64,000 nt of DNA from Prauserella isguenensis (GCF_014191605.1 NZ_JACHWU010000001.1:186001-250000), one strand, 5' to 3'. Counted from the first letter of the stretch, positions 40,165 through 49,278 are shown. The notes: generated by a model from the sequence alone, not told the origin. Translations and numbers: made by a program.

Positions 40165-41058
40165 TCACGAGAAGCGTTGCTCCAGTTCGCCGATCTCGGG
40201 CAGTCCGATGAGGTCGGTGAACTCGCCGAAGGACGGCAGCTCGCCGAGTGCGGACGTCGGCGTGCCCTCGGCCTTCACCGTGGCGAGGAGTGACCGCATG
40301 CCGACGGTGGCCGCGAGCAGCGTGCCGATCGGGAAGATCACCAGCGAGAAGCCGAGTTCGCCGATGCGTTCGAGCGACAACGGCGGTGTGCGCCCGCCTT
40401 CGGCCCAGTTGAACACCAGCGGTGCGACGCCGCGGAGCTCGCGCGCCACGGTCTCGATGCCCTCCTCGCTGGTGGGTGCCTCGACGAACAGTACGTCGGC
40501 ACCCGCGTCGGCGTAGGCACGGGCGCGGGCGATGGCGTCGTCCAGTCCATGCACGGCGGCGGCGTCGGTGCGGGCGATGAGCACGAAGTCGGGGTCGCGC
40601 CGCGCCTCGGCGGCCGCGCGGATCTTGCCCGCCATCTCGTCGGTGGGGATGACCGCCTTGCCGGACATGTGCCCGCACTTCTTCGGCATGACCTGGTCTT
40701 CGAGGTGGACCCCCGCGACGCCGGCCTGTTCGTAGGCGCGCACGGTGCGCACGACGTTGATGGCGTTGCCGTAGCCGGTGTCGGCGTCGGCGATCACCGG
40801 GACGTCGACGGCGGACACGATGCGCGTGGCATTGTCGACCATCTCGGCGCCGGAGAGCAGGCCGACGTCGGGCCTGCCGATCAGTGACGCGGTCGTGCCG
40901 AACCCCGTCATGTACACAATGTCGAATCCGGCCTGTTCGACGAGCCGGGCGGACAGCGCGTCGTAGGCACCCGGCGCCACGGCCGGTCCGCCCGTCGACA
41001 ACAGGTCGCGCAACCGCTTGCGAGGTGGTGTGTCCACGGTGCCGAGCAGTTCTCCCAC
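40165..41058 (-). CDS. Isocitrate lyase / PEP mutase superfamily protein
   Basis: 297 residues from a GTG with GGGAGG 7 nt upstream. TIM-barrel lyase of the methylisocitrate lyase / carboxyphosphonoenolpyruvate mutase group. Magnesium-binding DADTGYGN (about 91-98), EDQ, and the catalytic-loop sequence PKKCGHMSGK (about 126-135) are intact. The Cys in the loop points to carbon-carbon lyase activity (2-methylisocitrate or a similar 2-hydroxy diacid) rather than phosphonate chemistry. Divergent from an FCD-type regulator, which probably controls it. Confidence 0.85.
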   Translation of the reverse strand: MGELLGTVDTPPRKRLRDLLSTGGPAVAPGAYDALSARLVEQAGFDIVYMTGFGTTASLIGRPDVGLLSGAEMVDNATRIVSAVDVPVIADADTGYGNAINVVRTVRAYEQAGVAGVHLEDQVMPKKCGHMSGKAVIPTDEMAGKIRAAAEARRDPDFVLIARTDAAAVHGLDDAIARARAYADAGADVLFVEAPTSEEGIETVARELRGVAPLVFNWAEGGRTPPLSLERIGELGFSLVIFPIGTLLAATVGMRSLLATVKAEGTPTSALGELPSFGEFTDLIGLPEIGELEQRFS

Positions 41059-41132
41059 GGCTAGCCTCCCTATGACGGCCCACCGGCCGGACGTCGTCCA
41101 CGCCCGCCACTACCGGAACGCCTCCGACCGAG

Positions 41133-41146
41133 GATTGCACACAATC
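41133..41146. promoter_or_regulatory. Candidate GntR/FCD operator
   Basis: Inverted repeat GATTG-CACA-CAATC in the 134-bp divergent gap between the lyase gene and the FCD regulator gene. FCD regulators commonly bind short palindromes with a TTGT/ACAA flavour. Inferred only. Confidence 0.35.
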
Positions 41147-41192
41147 GACCGCCAACGGCCACGAACCAGTGATCACCACCCGAGGGGACCGC

Positions 41193-41870
41193 ATGACCGA
41201 ACCGTCGACGTCGACCACCCGCACGGTCGACGCGCTGCGCGAGCTGATCCTCCGAGGCGAGCTGCAACCCGGTGAACGCCTGGCCGAGGTCGACCTCGCA
41301 ACGCGTCTCGGCGTAAGCCGCACCCCGGTGCGCAGTGCACTGACGCAGCTCGCCAGCGAAGGGCTCGTCGACATCGCCCCGAACCGCGGCGCCCGCGTGG
41401 TGACCTGGACGGTGCAGGAGCTCGAGGACATCTTCGACCTGCGGACCACGTTGGAGCCGCGGGCGGCGGCACTCGCGGCCGCCAACGCGACGGCGGACGA
41501 CGCGGCGGAGCTGGCGGACCTGGCCGACCGCATGGTCGAGGTCGGCTCCCCCGGCCCCCGGCAGGATCTCGACGCGCTGGCGGAGCTCAACCGGCGGTTC
41601 CACGACCGGCTGTCGACGTTGGCGGACAATTCGGCGCTGGCCAGCGCCCTGTCCGGGGCCGTGCACGCGCCGATCGTGCTCCGCAACTTCCACGCCTACG
41701 ACGTCGCATCGCTGCGCCGCAGCCTCGCCCACCACGTGGAGATCGTCGCCGCGATCCGCGCACGTGATGCGGTGTGGGCGGAGGCAGTCATGACCGCGCA
41801 CATGCGAAACGCTCGAGCGGTCATGGTCGCCGCCGCGGGGGCCACCGGACCCGCCCCGGGAGGGCCGTGA
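41193..41870 (+). CDS. GntR-family regulator with FCD ligand-binding domain
   Basis: 225 residues from the ATG at 41193 (GAGGGGACC upstream). N-terminal winged helix (RLAEVDLATRLGVSRTPVRSAL) and a C-terminal all-helical FCD domain with metal/carboxylate-binding residues (Asp in FDLRTTLE, His in NRRFHDRL, His pair in LAHHVEIV, His near the end). Such proteins sense organic acids and usually control the divergent catabolic gene, here the lyase. Confidence 0.9.
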   Translation: MTEPSTSTTRTVDALRELILRGELQPGERLAEVDLATRLGVSRTPVRSALTQLASEGLVDIAPNRGARVVTWTVQELEDIFDLRTTLEPRAAALAAANATADDAAELADLADRMVEVGSPGPRQDLDALAELNRRFHDRLSTLADNSALASALSGAVHAPIVLRNFHAYDVASLRRSLAHHVEIVAAIRARDAVWAEAVMTAHMRNARAVMVAAAGATGPAPGGP

Positions 41871-41895
41871 CCACCGCATTGCGGGGTTTCACAGC

Positions 41896-43098
41896 TCAGA
41901 CCAGCTTCTTGCGCACCGCGCGCCACGTGAGCCCACCGGACGTGCCGAGGAGCACGGCGGTCACGAGGAACACCCCGCCCACACCGGCGACACCGGCGAT
42001 GGCGCCCGCACCGAGCGGGACGAGCACCTGGCCGAGGCGGTTACCGGTCAGGCGCAGCGACAGGGCGGACGCGCGGCTGCGTTCGGTCACCAGGCTCACG
42101 ACCCAGCTCATCGTCAACGGTTGGCCCACACCCCAGAGGAAACCGACGATCACGAGGAACCCGCCGATGACGACCGGGTGCGGAACGACGGGGATGAGGG
42201 CCATCGGCACGGCCGAGCACAGCGTCGCGGCGAGCAGCATCCACCGCCGGTGCACCTTCCGCAGCAGGGCGGGCAGAAAGGAGCGGGAGACGATGGCGGC
42301 GCCGGTGCGCATCATCAGCAGCACGGTGACGGTCAGTACGCCGAAGCCGTGCTGGTGGCCGAGCACGGGCAGGAACGCGGCGAGCACGTCCATCGACGTC
42401 AACACGACGAGGCTGCTGAACATGGCGGCACGCATGCCGGGTGTGCGCAGCATGGTCGGCACCGACTGAGCTTCGCCGTGCTGCCCGGCGCGCGCCGCCG
42501 CGGAACCGACGACCGGCATCAGCAGGGTCGACGGCACGGCCAGTACGGCGAGTCCCGCGAGCGCCAGCAGTCCCGGGGTGGTCGCGACACCGCCCGGCCC
42601 GCTGCCGGCCGAGGTGACGAGTCCGGCGACGGGCAGGCCGGCCGTCTGCCCGATGGACGTGGCGAGCGCCCAGCCCGCGAACCGGCGGTCGAGCTGGTCG
42701 GACGCCGACAGCAGCGGGATGAACCCCTGCCCGGCGACGGTCACGAGAATCTGCGCGAAACCGAGGAGCACGTTGCCGATCGCGAGTACGACGAGGTCAC
42801 CGCTGACGGCGATCACCAGGAGCGCGCCGACGGTCAGGAACACTCCCGCCCGCAGCATGCCCGCCGGATGACCGTTGTCGACCGCGCGCCCGACCGGTAC
42901 CGCCACGATCAGTGGCAGGAGCGAGAACAACGCCGTGATCACGCCGAGGGCCACCCCGTGCCCGCCCAGCTCGAGGACCCGGTACGAGACGAGCATGCGG
43001 GCCGCGTTGTAAGCGGCCTGGGTCAGCAGCGTGCCCGCCCACAGGTGCGGGTACCACCGCGTCGTACGGCCGGGCCTGCTCGACTCCGCGCCGCTCAC
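41896..43098 (-). CDS. Major facilitator superfamily transporter
   Basis: 400 residues, about 12 membrane segments, with loop motifs VGRAVDNGHP (motif A variant) and RAVRKKLV at the end. The GTG start overlaps the stop of a short decayed frame (GTGA) and has no good ribosome binding site of its own, so it may once have been coupled to the lost gene. The substrate cannot be predicted. Tail-to-tail with the FCD regulator (25 bp apart). Confidence 0.85.
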   Translation of the reverse strand: MSGAESSRPGRTTRWYPHLWAGTLLTQAAYNAARMLVSYRVLELGGHGVALGVITALFSLLPLIVAVPVGRAVDNGHPAGMLRAGVFLTVGALLVIAVSGDLVVLAIGNVLLGFAQILVTVAGQGFIPLLSASDQLDRRFAGWALATSIGQTAGLPVAGLVTSAGSGPGGVATTPGLLALAGLAVLAVPSTLLMPVVGSAAARAGQHGEAQSVPTMLRTPGMRAAMFSSLVVLTSMDVLAAFLPVLGHQHGFGVLTVTVLLMMRTGAAIVSRSFLPALLRKVHRRWMLLAATLCSAVPMALIPVVPHPVVIGGFLVIVGFLWGVGQPLTMSWVVSLVTERSRASALSLRLTGNRLGQVLVPLGAGAIAGVAGVGGVFLVTAVLLGTSGGLTWRAVRKKLV

Positions 43099-43190
43099 CC
43101 GGCCGACTCGGGACCAGCGACCCGCACCGCCGCGGTCCCGCGCATCACGGTCCGATAGGCGTCGCCCTGCCGAAGAGTGTCCGGTGTCAT
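43095..43190 (-). pseudogene. Remnant of a flavin-reductase-like gene start
   Basis: A 31-codon frame (MTPDTLRQGDAYRTVMRGTA...) ending on the start of the MFS gene. The stretch AYRTVMRGTAAV resembles the N-terminus of flavin reductase domain proteins, whose family length is 150 or more, so almost all of it is missing. It overlaps the stop of another frame by ATGA. Resemblance is weak because it is so short. Confidence 0.35.
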
Positions 43191-43286
43191 CGAGGCCCCC
43201 TGCTCATGATCGTGTCGACCACACGGCGGCCCCAGTATGCGGCGATGCGGTCCGCGGCAGCGGCGCCGGGCCCGCAGACCCGACGC
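43187..43286 (-). pseudogene. C-terminal remnant of an unidentified gene
   Basis: The open frame ending DRIAAYWGRRVVDTIMSRGPR has coding-like composition and is coupled (ATGA) to the short flavin-reductase-like frame. No start is available outside the LysR gene. It looks like the tail of a deleted gene. Family unknown. Confidence 0.3.
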
Positions 43287-44144
43287 TCAGCCGAACGATG
43301 CGAGGAAGGCGTCCCTGGCGTCCGACGCCGTGTGCTGCGGCCACAGCGCGTGCAGCGGAACGCGGGCCTCGGGCACCAGCTCCACCACCCGCACGCCGCC
43401 ACCGGCCGCGGGGCCGGGTGCGGCGGTGACGAACGCGACTCCGCCGGTACCCGCCACGGCGGTGACGGGCGGCGTGCCCTGAATGGGGTTCCGCCGGGTG
43501 CGAGGCTCGAAGCCCGCGCCGCGGCACAGGCCGACGAGCAGGTCGGTGTATCCGGAGCGGCCCGGTTCGCCCCAGACGACGATCTCCTGGTCGGCGAGGT
43601 CGGAGAGCTGCACCCGGGTACGGGAGGCCAACGGGTGGCCCTCGGCCACGGCCACGTGGAGGCGCTGTCGCACGACGACCGTGCGGGCCAGGCCACGCGC
43701 GGGCGGCATCGCACGGCACAGCCCGAGGTCCAGCTCCCCGGAGAGCAGCTCACGGGTCAGCTCGTCCGGATACCGCTGGTTGACCCTCGTGTCGTGGCCG
43801 GTGGTGGGCAGCAGCGCTGTCACCTCGTCGCCCGTCACCGCGGGTGTGTGCCCGATGCGCAGCGTCTCGCGTTCCCCTCGGCCGATGCGCCGTGCGCGCT
43901 GCACGGCCGAGTGCGCGACGCCGTGGAGCACGCGCGCATCGGCCACGAGGACCTCCCCCGCCGGCAGCATCGTCACCCCGGAGGGCCCGCGTGCCAGCAG
44001 GTCGACGCCGACCTGCCGTTCCAGGGCACGGATCGATGTGGACAGTGCCTGCTGCGACAGGTGCAGCCGGGCGGCCGCGCGCGTGAAGCTGCCCTCCTCG
44101 GCCACGGCGACCAGATGGTCGAGTTTGTAGAGATCCAGCCCCAC
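43287..44144 (-). CDS. LysR-family transcriptional regulator
   Basis: 285 residues from the GTG at 44144 (product VGLDLYKLDHLVAVAEEGSF), with GAAGGG upstream. N-terminal helix-turn-helix (SFTRAAARLHLSQQALSTSIRALE) and a periplasmic-binding-protein-like effector domain. Directly downstream of the SDR gene on the same strand, with an 18-nt gap. The target is unknown; the SDR gene or the partly deleted operon beside it are candidates. Confidence 0.9.
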   Translation of the reverse strand: MGLDLYKLDHLVAVAEEGSFTRAAARLHLSQQALSTSIRALERQVGVDLLARGPSGVTMLPAGEVLVADARVLHGVAHSAVQRARRIGRGERETLRIGHTPAVTGDEVTALLPTTGHDTRVNQRYPDELTRELLSGELDLGLCRAMPPARGLARTVVVRQRLHVAVAEGHPLASRTRVQLSDLADQEIVVWGEPGRSGYTDLLVGLCRGAGFEPRTRRNPIQGTPPVTAVAGTGGVAFVTAAPGPAAGGGVRVVELVPEARVPLHALWPQHTASDARDAFLASFG

Positions 44145-44161
44145 GCGTCGGCCCTTCGCGA

Positions 44162-44917
44162 TCAGCGGGTGGTGTAGCCACCGTTCGGGAACATCGTCTG
44201 CCCAGTGAACCACCAGCCGTCCGTGGCCAGGAACAGGATGATCGGGACGATGTCCTCGATGCGGGTGAGCTGGTCGCCCATCGCCTGCGATTTGTGGAAC
44301 TCGACCCGCTCGGGCGTCTCCTGCGGGTAGAAGAACGGCGTGTCCATCGGTCCCGGAGCGACGACGTTGACGGAGATGCCGCGGTCGGCGAACTCCTTCG
44401 CCGCGGCACGGGTGAAGTGCTCCAGCGGAGCCTTGCCGCCCGCGTAGGTCGAGTATCCGTCGGTGAAGGCGGCGAGCAGCGAGGTCCCGAGGCTGATGAT
44501 CTTGCCGTTGTCGGCGAGCCTGCGGCCCGCCTCCTGGATGAAGAAGTACCCCGCCTTGGCGTTGACGGCGAACATGCGGTCGTACTCGTCCTCCGTGGTC
44601 TCCAGGATCGGCTTGCGCAGCACCATGCCCGTGGTGTTGACGGCCACGTCGACCCGCCCGTAGCTGTCCACAGCAGCGTCGAACAGCGCTCGCACGTCCG
44701 CCACGCGCGTGAGATCACCCTGCGCGGTCACGGCTTCGCCGCCCGCCGACGTCACCGCGTCGACGGTCTTCTCGGCGTCGGGGGCGGAGGCATCGCCGTG
44801 GTAGTGGACGACGACCTTCGCCCCCAGCTCGCCGAGGCGCGTGGCGAGCAGCCCGCCCAGGTTCTTGCCGCCGCCGCCGATGACGACCACCTTGTCGCGC
44901 AGATCCGTTTCGGCCAT
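44162..44917 (-). CDS. Short-chain dehydrogenase/reductase
   Basis: 251 residues. Rossmann fold with an atypical nucleotide motif GGGGKNLGG (usual TGxxxGIG) and NTTG in place of NNAG. The active-site YxxxK is present as YAGGK (about residues 160-164), with the Ser in LGTSLL about 14 residues earlier. These variants occur in a subgroup of SDR oxidoreductases. Substrate unknown. GAGGGAG precedes the ATG. Confidence 0.88.
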   Translation of the reverse strand: MAETDLRDKVVVIGGGGKNLGGLLATRLGELGAKVVVHYHGDASAPDAEKTVDAVTSAGGEAVTAQGDLTRVADVRALFDAAVDSYGRVDVAVNTTGMVLRKPILETTEDEYDRMFAVNAKAGYFFIQEAGRRLADNGKIISLGTSLLAAFTDGYSTYAGGKAPLEHFTRAAAKEFADRGISVNVVAPGPMDTPFFYPQETPERVEFHKSQAMGDQLTRIEDIVPIILFLATDGWWFTGQTMFPNGGYTTR

Positions 44918-45030
44918 GGTCGTGACTCCCTCGCGTCGATGTGTCCGATGTCGCCACCGACGCTAGGGGCGCCGCGCTCACCAGGGGAAACACACGATTC
45001 GAGTGGGGTCACAACCACCGCGGATACCTG

Positions 45031-46533
45031 TCAGCCCGGCTGCGGCTGCGCCGTCGCCTCCTCCCGTTCCGGTTCGGCGTGGGGCCGGGTGAGCAGCGAA
45101 CCGACGACGCAGATCACGGCGTTCAACGCGAGGCCCAGCAGGCCGAACGGAATGCCCACCGGCTGCTCGAGGTCCAGCACCGTGCACACGCCCGCGAACA
45201 CCGCACCGGCGAGCATGCCCCAGAACACCGGGCCCGCGGCGAGCCGGCGCCAGTACAGCCCGAGGACGAACGCGGGCGCGATCTGCACCAGCAGTTCGAA
45301 CTTCAGCACGAAGATCGCATACAGCGTGCCGGGCGGGTTCCACGCGATCAGCAACAGCACGGCGACGATCACGACGCTGGACACCTTGCCGATCAGCAGT
45401 TGCCGCTTCTCCGATGCCGACCGTCCGAGATACCTCCCGTACAGGTCGCGCGAGAAGATCGACGAGAACGCCAGCAGCGCCGAGTCCGCCGTGGACACGA
45501 TGGCGGCGACGATGCCTCCGAACATCAGCACCATGACGGCGTAGAAGAACGGGCCGATGGCGGCGACACTGTTGGCGACGAGCCCGACGAGCTGCTCCGA
45601 TTCCGATTCGGACAGTCCCGGATACAGCTCCGTGCCGACGATGCCGACACAGAACACGACGCCCGTGGTCACCAGCGGCATCCACGCCATGATCGCCAAC
45701 GAGCGTTTGAGCGTCCGCTCACTGCGGGCGGCGTAGACGCGCTGGATCGCGTGCGGGTACACCGATGCGCCGAACCCGATGAGCAGCATCATCGCGACCC
45801 AGTTCACCGACACCTCGGCCGGCGGCACGGCGACCTTCTCCGGCTCCTCGCGCAGCATGTCCCCGACCACGTCGCCGAGGTCGCCGCCGACGAGGTACAG
45901 CGACCCGCCCAGCAGCACGCTCACGCCGATCAGCAGCGCGATGCCCTGCATGACGTCGGTCAGCGCGACGGCACGCATACCGCCGAGCCACGAGTAGACG
46001 AGCATGACCAGGACGAACGCGATCACGCCGAGCTGGTACGGCACCGTGTTGCCCGTCAGCCCCGAGATCGCGTGCCCCATCGCGACGAGCTGTTCGAGCA
46101 GGTAGTTCGCCAGGCCCCAGAGCATGAGGATCACGACCAGCACCGACACGGGCGTCGAGGCGAACCGGTGACGTACCCAGTCCGTCGGCGTGATGAAGCC
46201 TTCGCGCTTGGCGATCGTGTACAGCCGGGGCGCGAACAGCAGGTATCCCACGATGACGGCGGTCATGAATCCGACGGACTGCCACCACGGGAAGCCGGTG
46301 CGATACGCGGTGGGCGCGTAGCCGACGACCGAGTTGCCGCTGTACTGCGTGGCATAGAGCGTGAAGAACAGGGCGACGAAGCCGAGGCCACCGCCCGCGA
46401 TGTAGTAGCCCTTCGCGGTGTGCCGGGTACCGGGGTTCCGCCGTCCGGCGACGTAGCCGATGACCAGCATCATCAGCGCGTAGAAGCCGAGCACGAGCAC
46501 GCCGCTGGTGCCGCCGAAGATCAGGTCGTTCAC
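45031..46533 (-). CDS. Sodium:solute symporter family transporter
   Basis: 500 residues from the GTG at 46533, overlapping the upstream gene (GTGA), with GGAGG upstream. About 13 membrane helices; characteristic SSS segments (YSGNSVVGYAPTAYRTG; SVYPHAIQRVYAARSER; VSTADSALLAFSS, which includes the sodium-site Ser). Probably imports an organic acid, amino acid or vitamin with sodium. The close coupling to a small membrane protein is typical of this group. Confidence 0.92.
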   Translation of the reverse strand: MNDLIFGGTSGVLVLGFYALMMLVIGYVAGRRNPGTRHTAKGYYIAGGGLGFVALFFTLYATQYSGNSVVGYAPTAYRTGFPWWQSVGFMTAVIVGYLLFAPRLYTIAKREGFITPTDWVRHRFASTPVSVLVVILMLWGLANYLLEQLVAMGHAISGLTGNTVPYQLGVIAFVLVMLVYSWLGGMRAVALTDVMQGIALLIGVSVLLGGSLYLVGGDLGDVVGDMLREEPEKVAVPPAEVSVNWVAMMLLIGFGASVYPHAIQRVYAARSERTLKRSLAIMAWMPLVTTGVVFCVGIVGTELYPGLSESESEQLVGLVANSVAAIGPFFYAVMVLMFGGIVAAIVSTADSALLAFSSIFSRDLYGRYLGRSASEKRQLLIGKVSSVVIVAVLLLIAWNPPGTLYAIFVLKFELLVQIAPAFVLGLYWRRLAAGPVFWGMLAGAVFAGVCTVLDLEQPVGIPFGLLGLALNAVICVVGSLLTRPHAEPEREEATAQPQPG

Positions 46534-46904
46534 GAGCGGCCCTCCTCGGTGCGCGGACCGGCAGAGCTGCCGCCGTCGGATTCGCTGCCGCCGTCGGGTT
46601 GGCTGCCCCCGTCGGGCCCGCCGCCGTCGGGCCGGGCTGCGGCCTCGGCGGCCCTGCGCTCCTCCTCGGGTTCGTCGAGGTTCCAGCGCCGCAGGCATGC
46701 CCACGAGGCGACACCGGAGAACGCGAGGGTCGCGGCGACGGACACGGGGAACCAGTACGGGACGCCGAACACCAGCGGTGCGGCGTCACCCGGCGGGAGA
46801 TACCACGGCGCCATGACCAGGATGAGCGCCACGAACGCCACCCAGAGCCACGGACTGCGGATGGGTTCGGAGATCGGGCGTGACGAGGATCGGCGTTGAC
46901 CCAT
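46530..46904 (-). CDS. Small two-helix membrane partner of the symporter (DUF3311/YhdT-like)
   Basis: 124 residues from the ATG at 46904 (GAGGAG upstream). Two hydrophobic segments (LWVAFVALILVMAPWYL; FPVSVAATLAFSGVASWACL) with the FGVPYWFPV linker seen in small proteins encoded beside sodium symporters. A Gly/Asp/Ser-rich tail follows. Translationally coupled to the symporter. Confidence 0.75.
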   Translation of the reverse strand: MGQRRSSSRPISEPIRSPWLWVAFVALILVMAPWYLPPGDAAPLVFGVPYWFPVSVAATLAFSGVASWACLRRWNLDEPEEERRAAEAAARPDGGGPDGGSQPDGGSESDGGSSAGPRTEEGRS

Positions 46905-46975
46905 GCGGCAGCTCCTCGGTGAGCCGGTGATCGCACCTTCCACCCGGCCGCGGAGTGATCACCCCACGGCTCAGG

Positions 46976-47060
46976 TTGTATGCAAAGTAGCCGCACGTCG
47001 ACGCCCGCACAACAGCAGGGGGCAAAATCGAAGGGATCCCGGACACGGCTCTGTATACAA
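46976..47060. promoter_or_regulatory. Two facing TTGTATRCA motifs upstream of the symporter operon
   Basis: TTGTATGCAA at 46976-46985 and CTGTATACAA (reverse TTGTATACAG) at 47051-47060, both palindrome-like, 8/10 identical, 66 bp apart. They resemble sites bound by GntR-type repressors and stand out in GC-rich DNA. A possible DNA-loop operator for the symporter pair. Confidence 0.45.
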
Positions 47061-47095
47061 CGACCGGCGTCGGCTCGACGGTTCCGCGGCCGGCG

Positions 47096-48214
47096 TCAGC
47101 CTCCGCGAGGCGCCTGCGGCGGAACTGCGGAGAACACCTCGGTGACGGGCCCCGTGCCGCGGTCCGAGCCGGCGTCGGCGAGTTCCGCGCCCACGCGCAG
47201 GTCGGCGAGCGTCGCGTTCGGGCCGACGGTCTGCACGCACGGCGCCGCGGGCGCGGTCGTCACGGTGTAATTGCCGGGCGCGACCGCGCCGAACCGGTAG
47301 CGGCCGCCGTCGTCGGTGACGGTCGAACTGACCACCGCGCCGTCGGCACCTCGCAGCAACAACCGCACGCCGGACAGCGGCCAGCCACCGGACGTGACGA
47401 CGCCTGTGAGCGCCCCGCGCAGTTCGAGTTCCAGGTCGACATCGGTGACCGGACCCTCGTCGAGCGTCACGACGGTCGCGACCGGGTCGGCCAACGGCGC
47501 CGCGACCACGAGCGTGATCTGCGGAGCGTCGACGCCCCCGAGGTGATACGCACCGTCCTCTCCGGACACCGTGCTGGTGATGACCTCACCCGCCGCGCCG
47601 ATGGCCGTGACGGTGGCGCCGGGGATCGGCCTGCCCGCAATGCGTTCCCGTATCGTGCCGCCGACCCCGGCTGTCGGTTCGAGCGTGATGTCGAGGCGCG
47701 ACGGCATCGGCCCCGGGGGCACCACCGTCGCTTGTGGACGATAACCGGCGCGGGCGAACACCAGCACGTAGCTGCCGGGTTCGAGGCCGGAGACGCGGAA
47801 CACGCCGCTCGCGTCCGTGGCCGCCCGCGCGCACTGCGACCCGGTGCGGTCGGTCACCGTCACGGTGACGTCCGCCAGCGGGCGGTTGCCGCCCTGCACG
47901 ACGCCGGACAGCACCGTCGTCGGTTGCTGCCCGCCCAGCGCCCGAGCACGCATCCCGCGCAGCCCGCTGATGCTGGCGAAGTCGCGGACCGTGCCGTCTG
48001 CCGCCGGGTCACCGCCTGCGTCCCGTTCGCCGCGGGCATGCGCAACGCTCGAGCCGTTGAGCCCGGAACCGTTGAGCCCGGCACCGTTGACGCTCGAGCC
48101 GTTGGCGCTCGAACCGTTGACCCCGGCACCGTTGGCGCCGACGGCACCGGCGCCGAAGCCGTTCGGCGCGGGCTCTTCCTGCGGCCACTGCGGGGATTCG
48201 CCAGGCGTGGTCAC
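47096..48214 (-). CDS. Carboxypeptidase-regulatory-like repeat protein
   Basis: 372 residues from a GTG overlapping the upstream stop (GTGA). N-terminal low-complexity Asn/Gly/Ser repeats (NGSSVNGAGLNGSG), then three beta-sandwich CarboxypepD_reg-like domains (for example LSGVVQGGNRPLADVTVTV; TIRERIAGRPIPGATVT; LTGVVTSGGWPLSGVRLLL), each with the G.Y.l..l.pG.Y pattern. No signal peptide or catalytic motif is visible. Role unknown; such domains usually bind ligands or scaffold surface proteins. Confidence 0.8.
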   Translation of the reverse strand: MTTPGESPQWPQEEPAPNGFGAGAVGANGAGVNGSSANGSSVNGAGLNGSGLNGSSVAHARGERDAGGDPAADGTVRDFASISGLRGMRARALGGQQPTTVLSGVVQGGNRPLADVTVTVTDRTGSQCARAATDASGVFRVSGLEPGSYVLVFARAGYRPQATVVPPGPMPSRLDITLEPTAGVGGTIRERIAGRPIPGATVTAIGAAGEVITSTVSGEDGAYHLGGVDAPQITLVVAAPLADPVATVVTLDEGPVTDVDLELELRGALTGVVTSGGWPLSGVRLLLRGADGAVVSSTVTDDGGRYRFGAVAPGNYTVTTAPAAPCVQTVGPNATLADLRVGAELADAGSDRGTGPVTEVFSAVPPQAPRGG

Positions 48215-48744
48215 CGGAGATCCTTCCTCGGGAACGCGGGCAACGCGATGTCGTGCCGCTGGTCGCCCGCGCGGACGACGACCTCCTCGTGCACCGCGGG
48301 GTGTTCTACCGCGACGAGGGTGAGAGGTTCCGTGGGCAGCCCGTCGAGCACATAGCCACCGTCCTCGCTCACGGCGCTGGCCACGACGGCGCCGTTGCGA
48401 CGGTGGGCGGTGACGGTGGTGACCGCGGGCAGTGTCTGACCAGCGGGCGGCGTCTGACCGGCGGGCGGTGCTCCCCCGGAATCGGCGCGGAGCACGCGTC
48501 CGCGCACTGTGCGGGTAGGCACCTGGCCGTAATCGGGCGAGGGAGCTCCGGGCGACGGCACTGCGCGCGACGGCACTCCGGACGGCGGCCCGGGCGCGGC
48601 ATCGCCTCCAGCGTGGCCACCGTGCGCCGCCGCGGGAGGGAACGAAGAGGGGGCGGAGCCACCCGCTTCGGCGGGGGCAGCGTCGGGCGGGGCCTCGGGC
48701 TGACGCGCCTCGGCCGCGGCGGAGCGCCGCTTCCACAACCTCAC
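48211..48744 (-). CDS. Carboxypeptidase-regulatory-like single-domain protein
   Basis: 177 residues from the GTG at 48744 (product VRLWKRRSAAAEARQ), with GGAGG 5 nt upstream. The N-terminal 85 residues are Ala/Pro-rich; the C-terminal 85 form one CarboxypepD_reg-like domain (TVRGRVLRADSGGAP; SEDGGYVLDGLPTEPLTLV). Overlaps the larger three-domain protein, suggesting they act together. Function unknown. Confidence 0.75.
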   Translation of the reverse strand: MRLWKRRSAAAEARQPEAPPDAAPAEAGGSAPSSFPPAAAHGGHAGGDAAPGPPSGVPSRAVPSPGAPSPDYGQVPTRTVRGRVLRADSGGAPPAGQTPPAGQTLPAVTTVTAHRRNGAVVASAVSEDGGYVLDGLPTEPLTLVAVEHPAVHEEVVVRAGDQRHDIALPAFPRKDLR

Positions 48745-49278
48745 AGGTTCCTCCACAGGTCGTCCCGGGTTACGGGGCAACACGCCGGACCGGACGTGCC
48801 GGGGCGCGAACGCGGACAGGCCCGGACACCCGCCCACCCGGCCTGCAACATGCAGTAATTCGTCCGGATGAGTGACGCGAGTACCGGTGTTTACCACCTC
48901 TGCAGCACCTAAAGCAACTGCTTGACACCGGGTGCACACACTCCGGAGCCACCCGTCGCAGCCTGGCGGAAGTGCGCGCTCACCTGCCGATATCGCACCG
49001 ACCTGGACGGACGGGCGCGCTGCACCGGGACGACACCGTTCCGACCCGAAGGAGTTACACGCGCCGACGTCGCGCTACGCACAGTCAAAAGAACGGATTC
49101 GGACACAACTGAGCTACCCACACAGGGCGATATGCCGGACTGCCGGGTCACGATTCGTAACACAACTCGTTGACCAGGAGTAATGTGGTTCAGGGTGGCG
49201 TTCGAGTCGGTACGCGTCCGGCGAGCGGGCGCCGGACGGCAGTGGGGACGAAGGGGCCACGGTGACGAAGGGGCCACG
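48745..49278. other. Divergent intergenic region
   Basis: 534 nt between the regulatory-like pair and the TetR gene. Relatively A/T-rich near 48880-48920 and 49080-49180. It contains TTGACA near 48921 without a matching -10, and AGGAGTAATG at 49177-49185, which gives a possible longer TetR start (MWFRVAFESV). No additional gene is supported. Confidence 0.4.
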
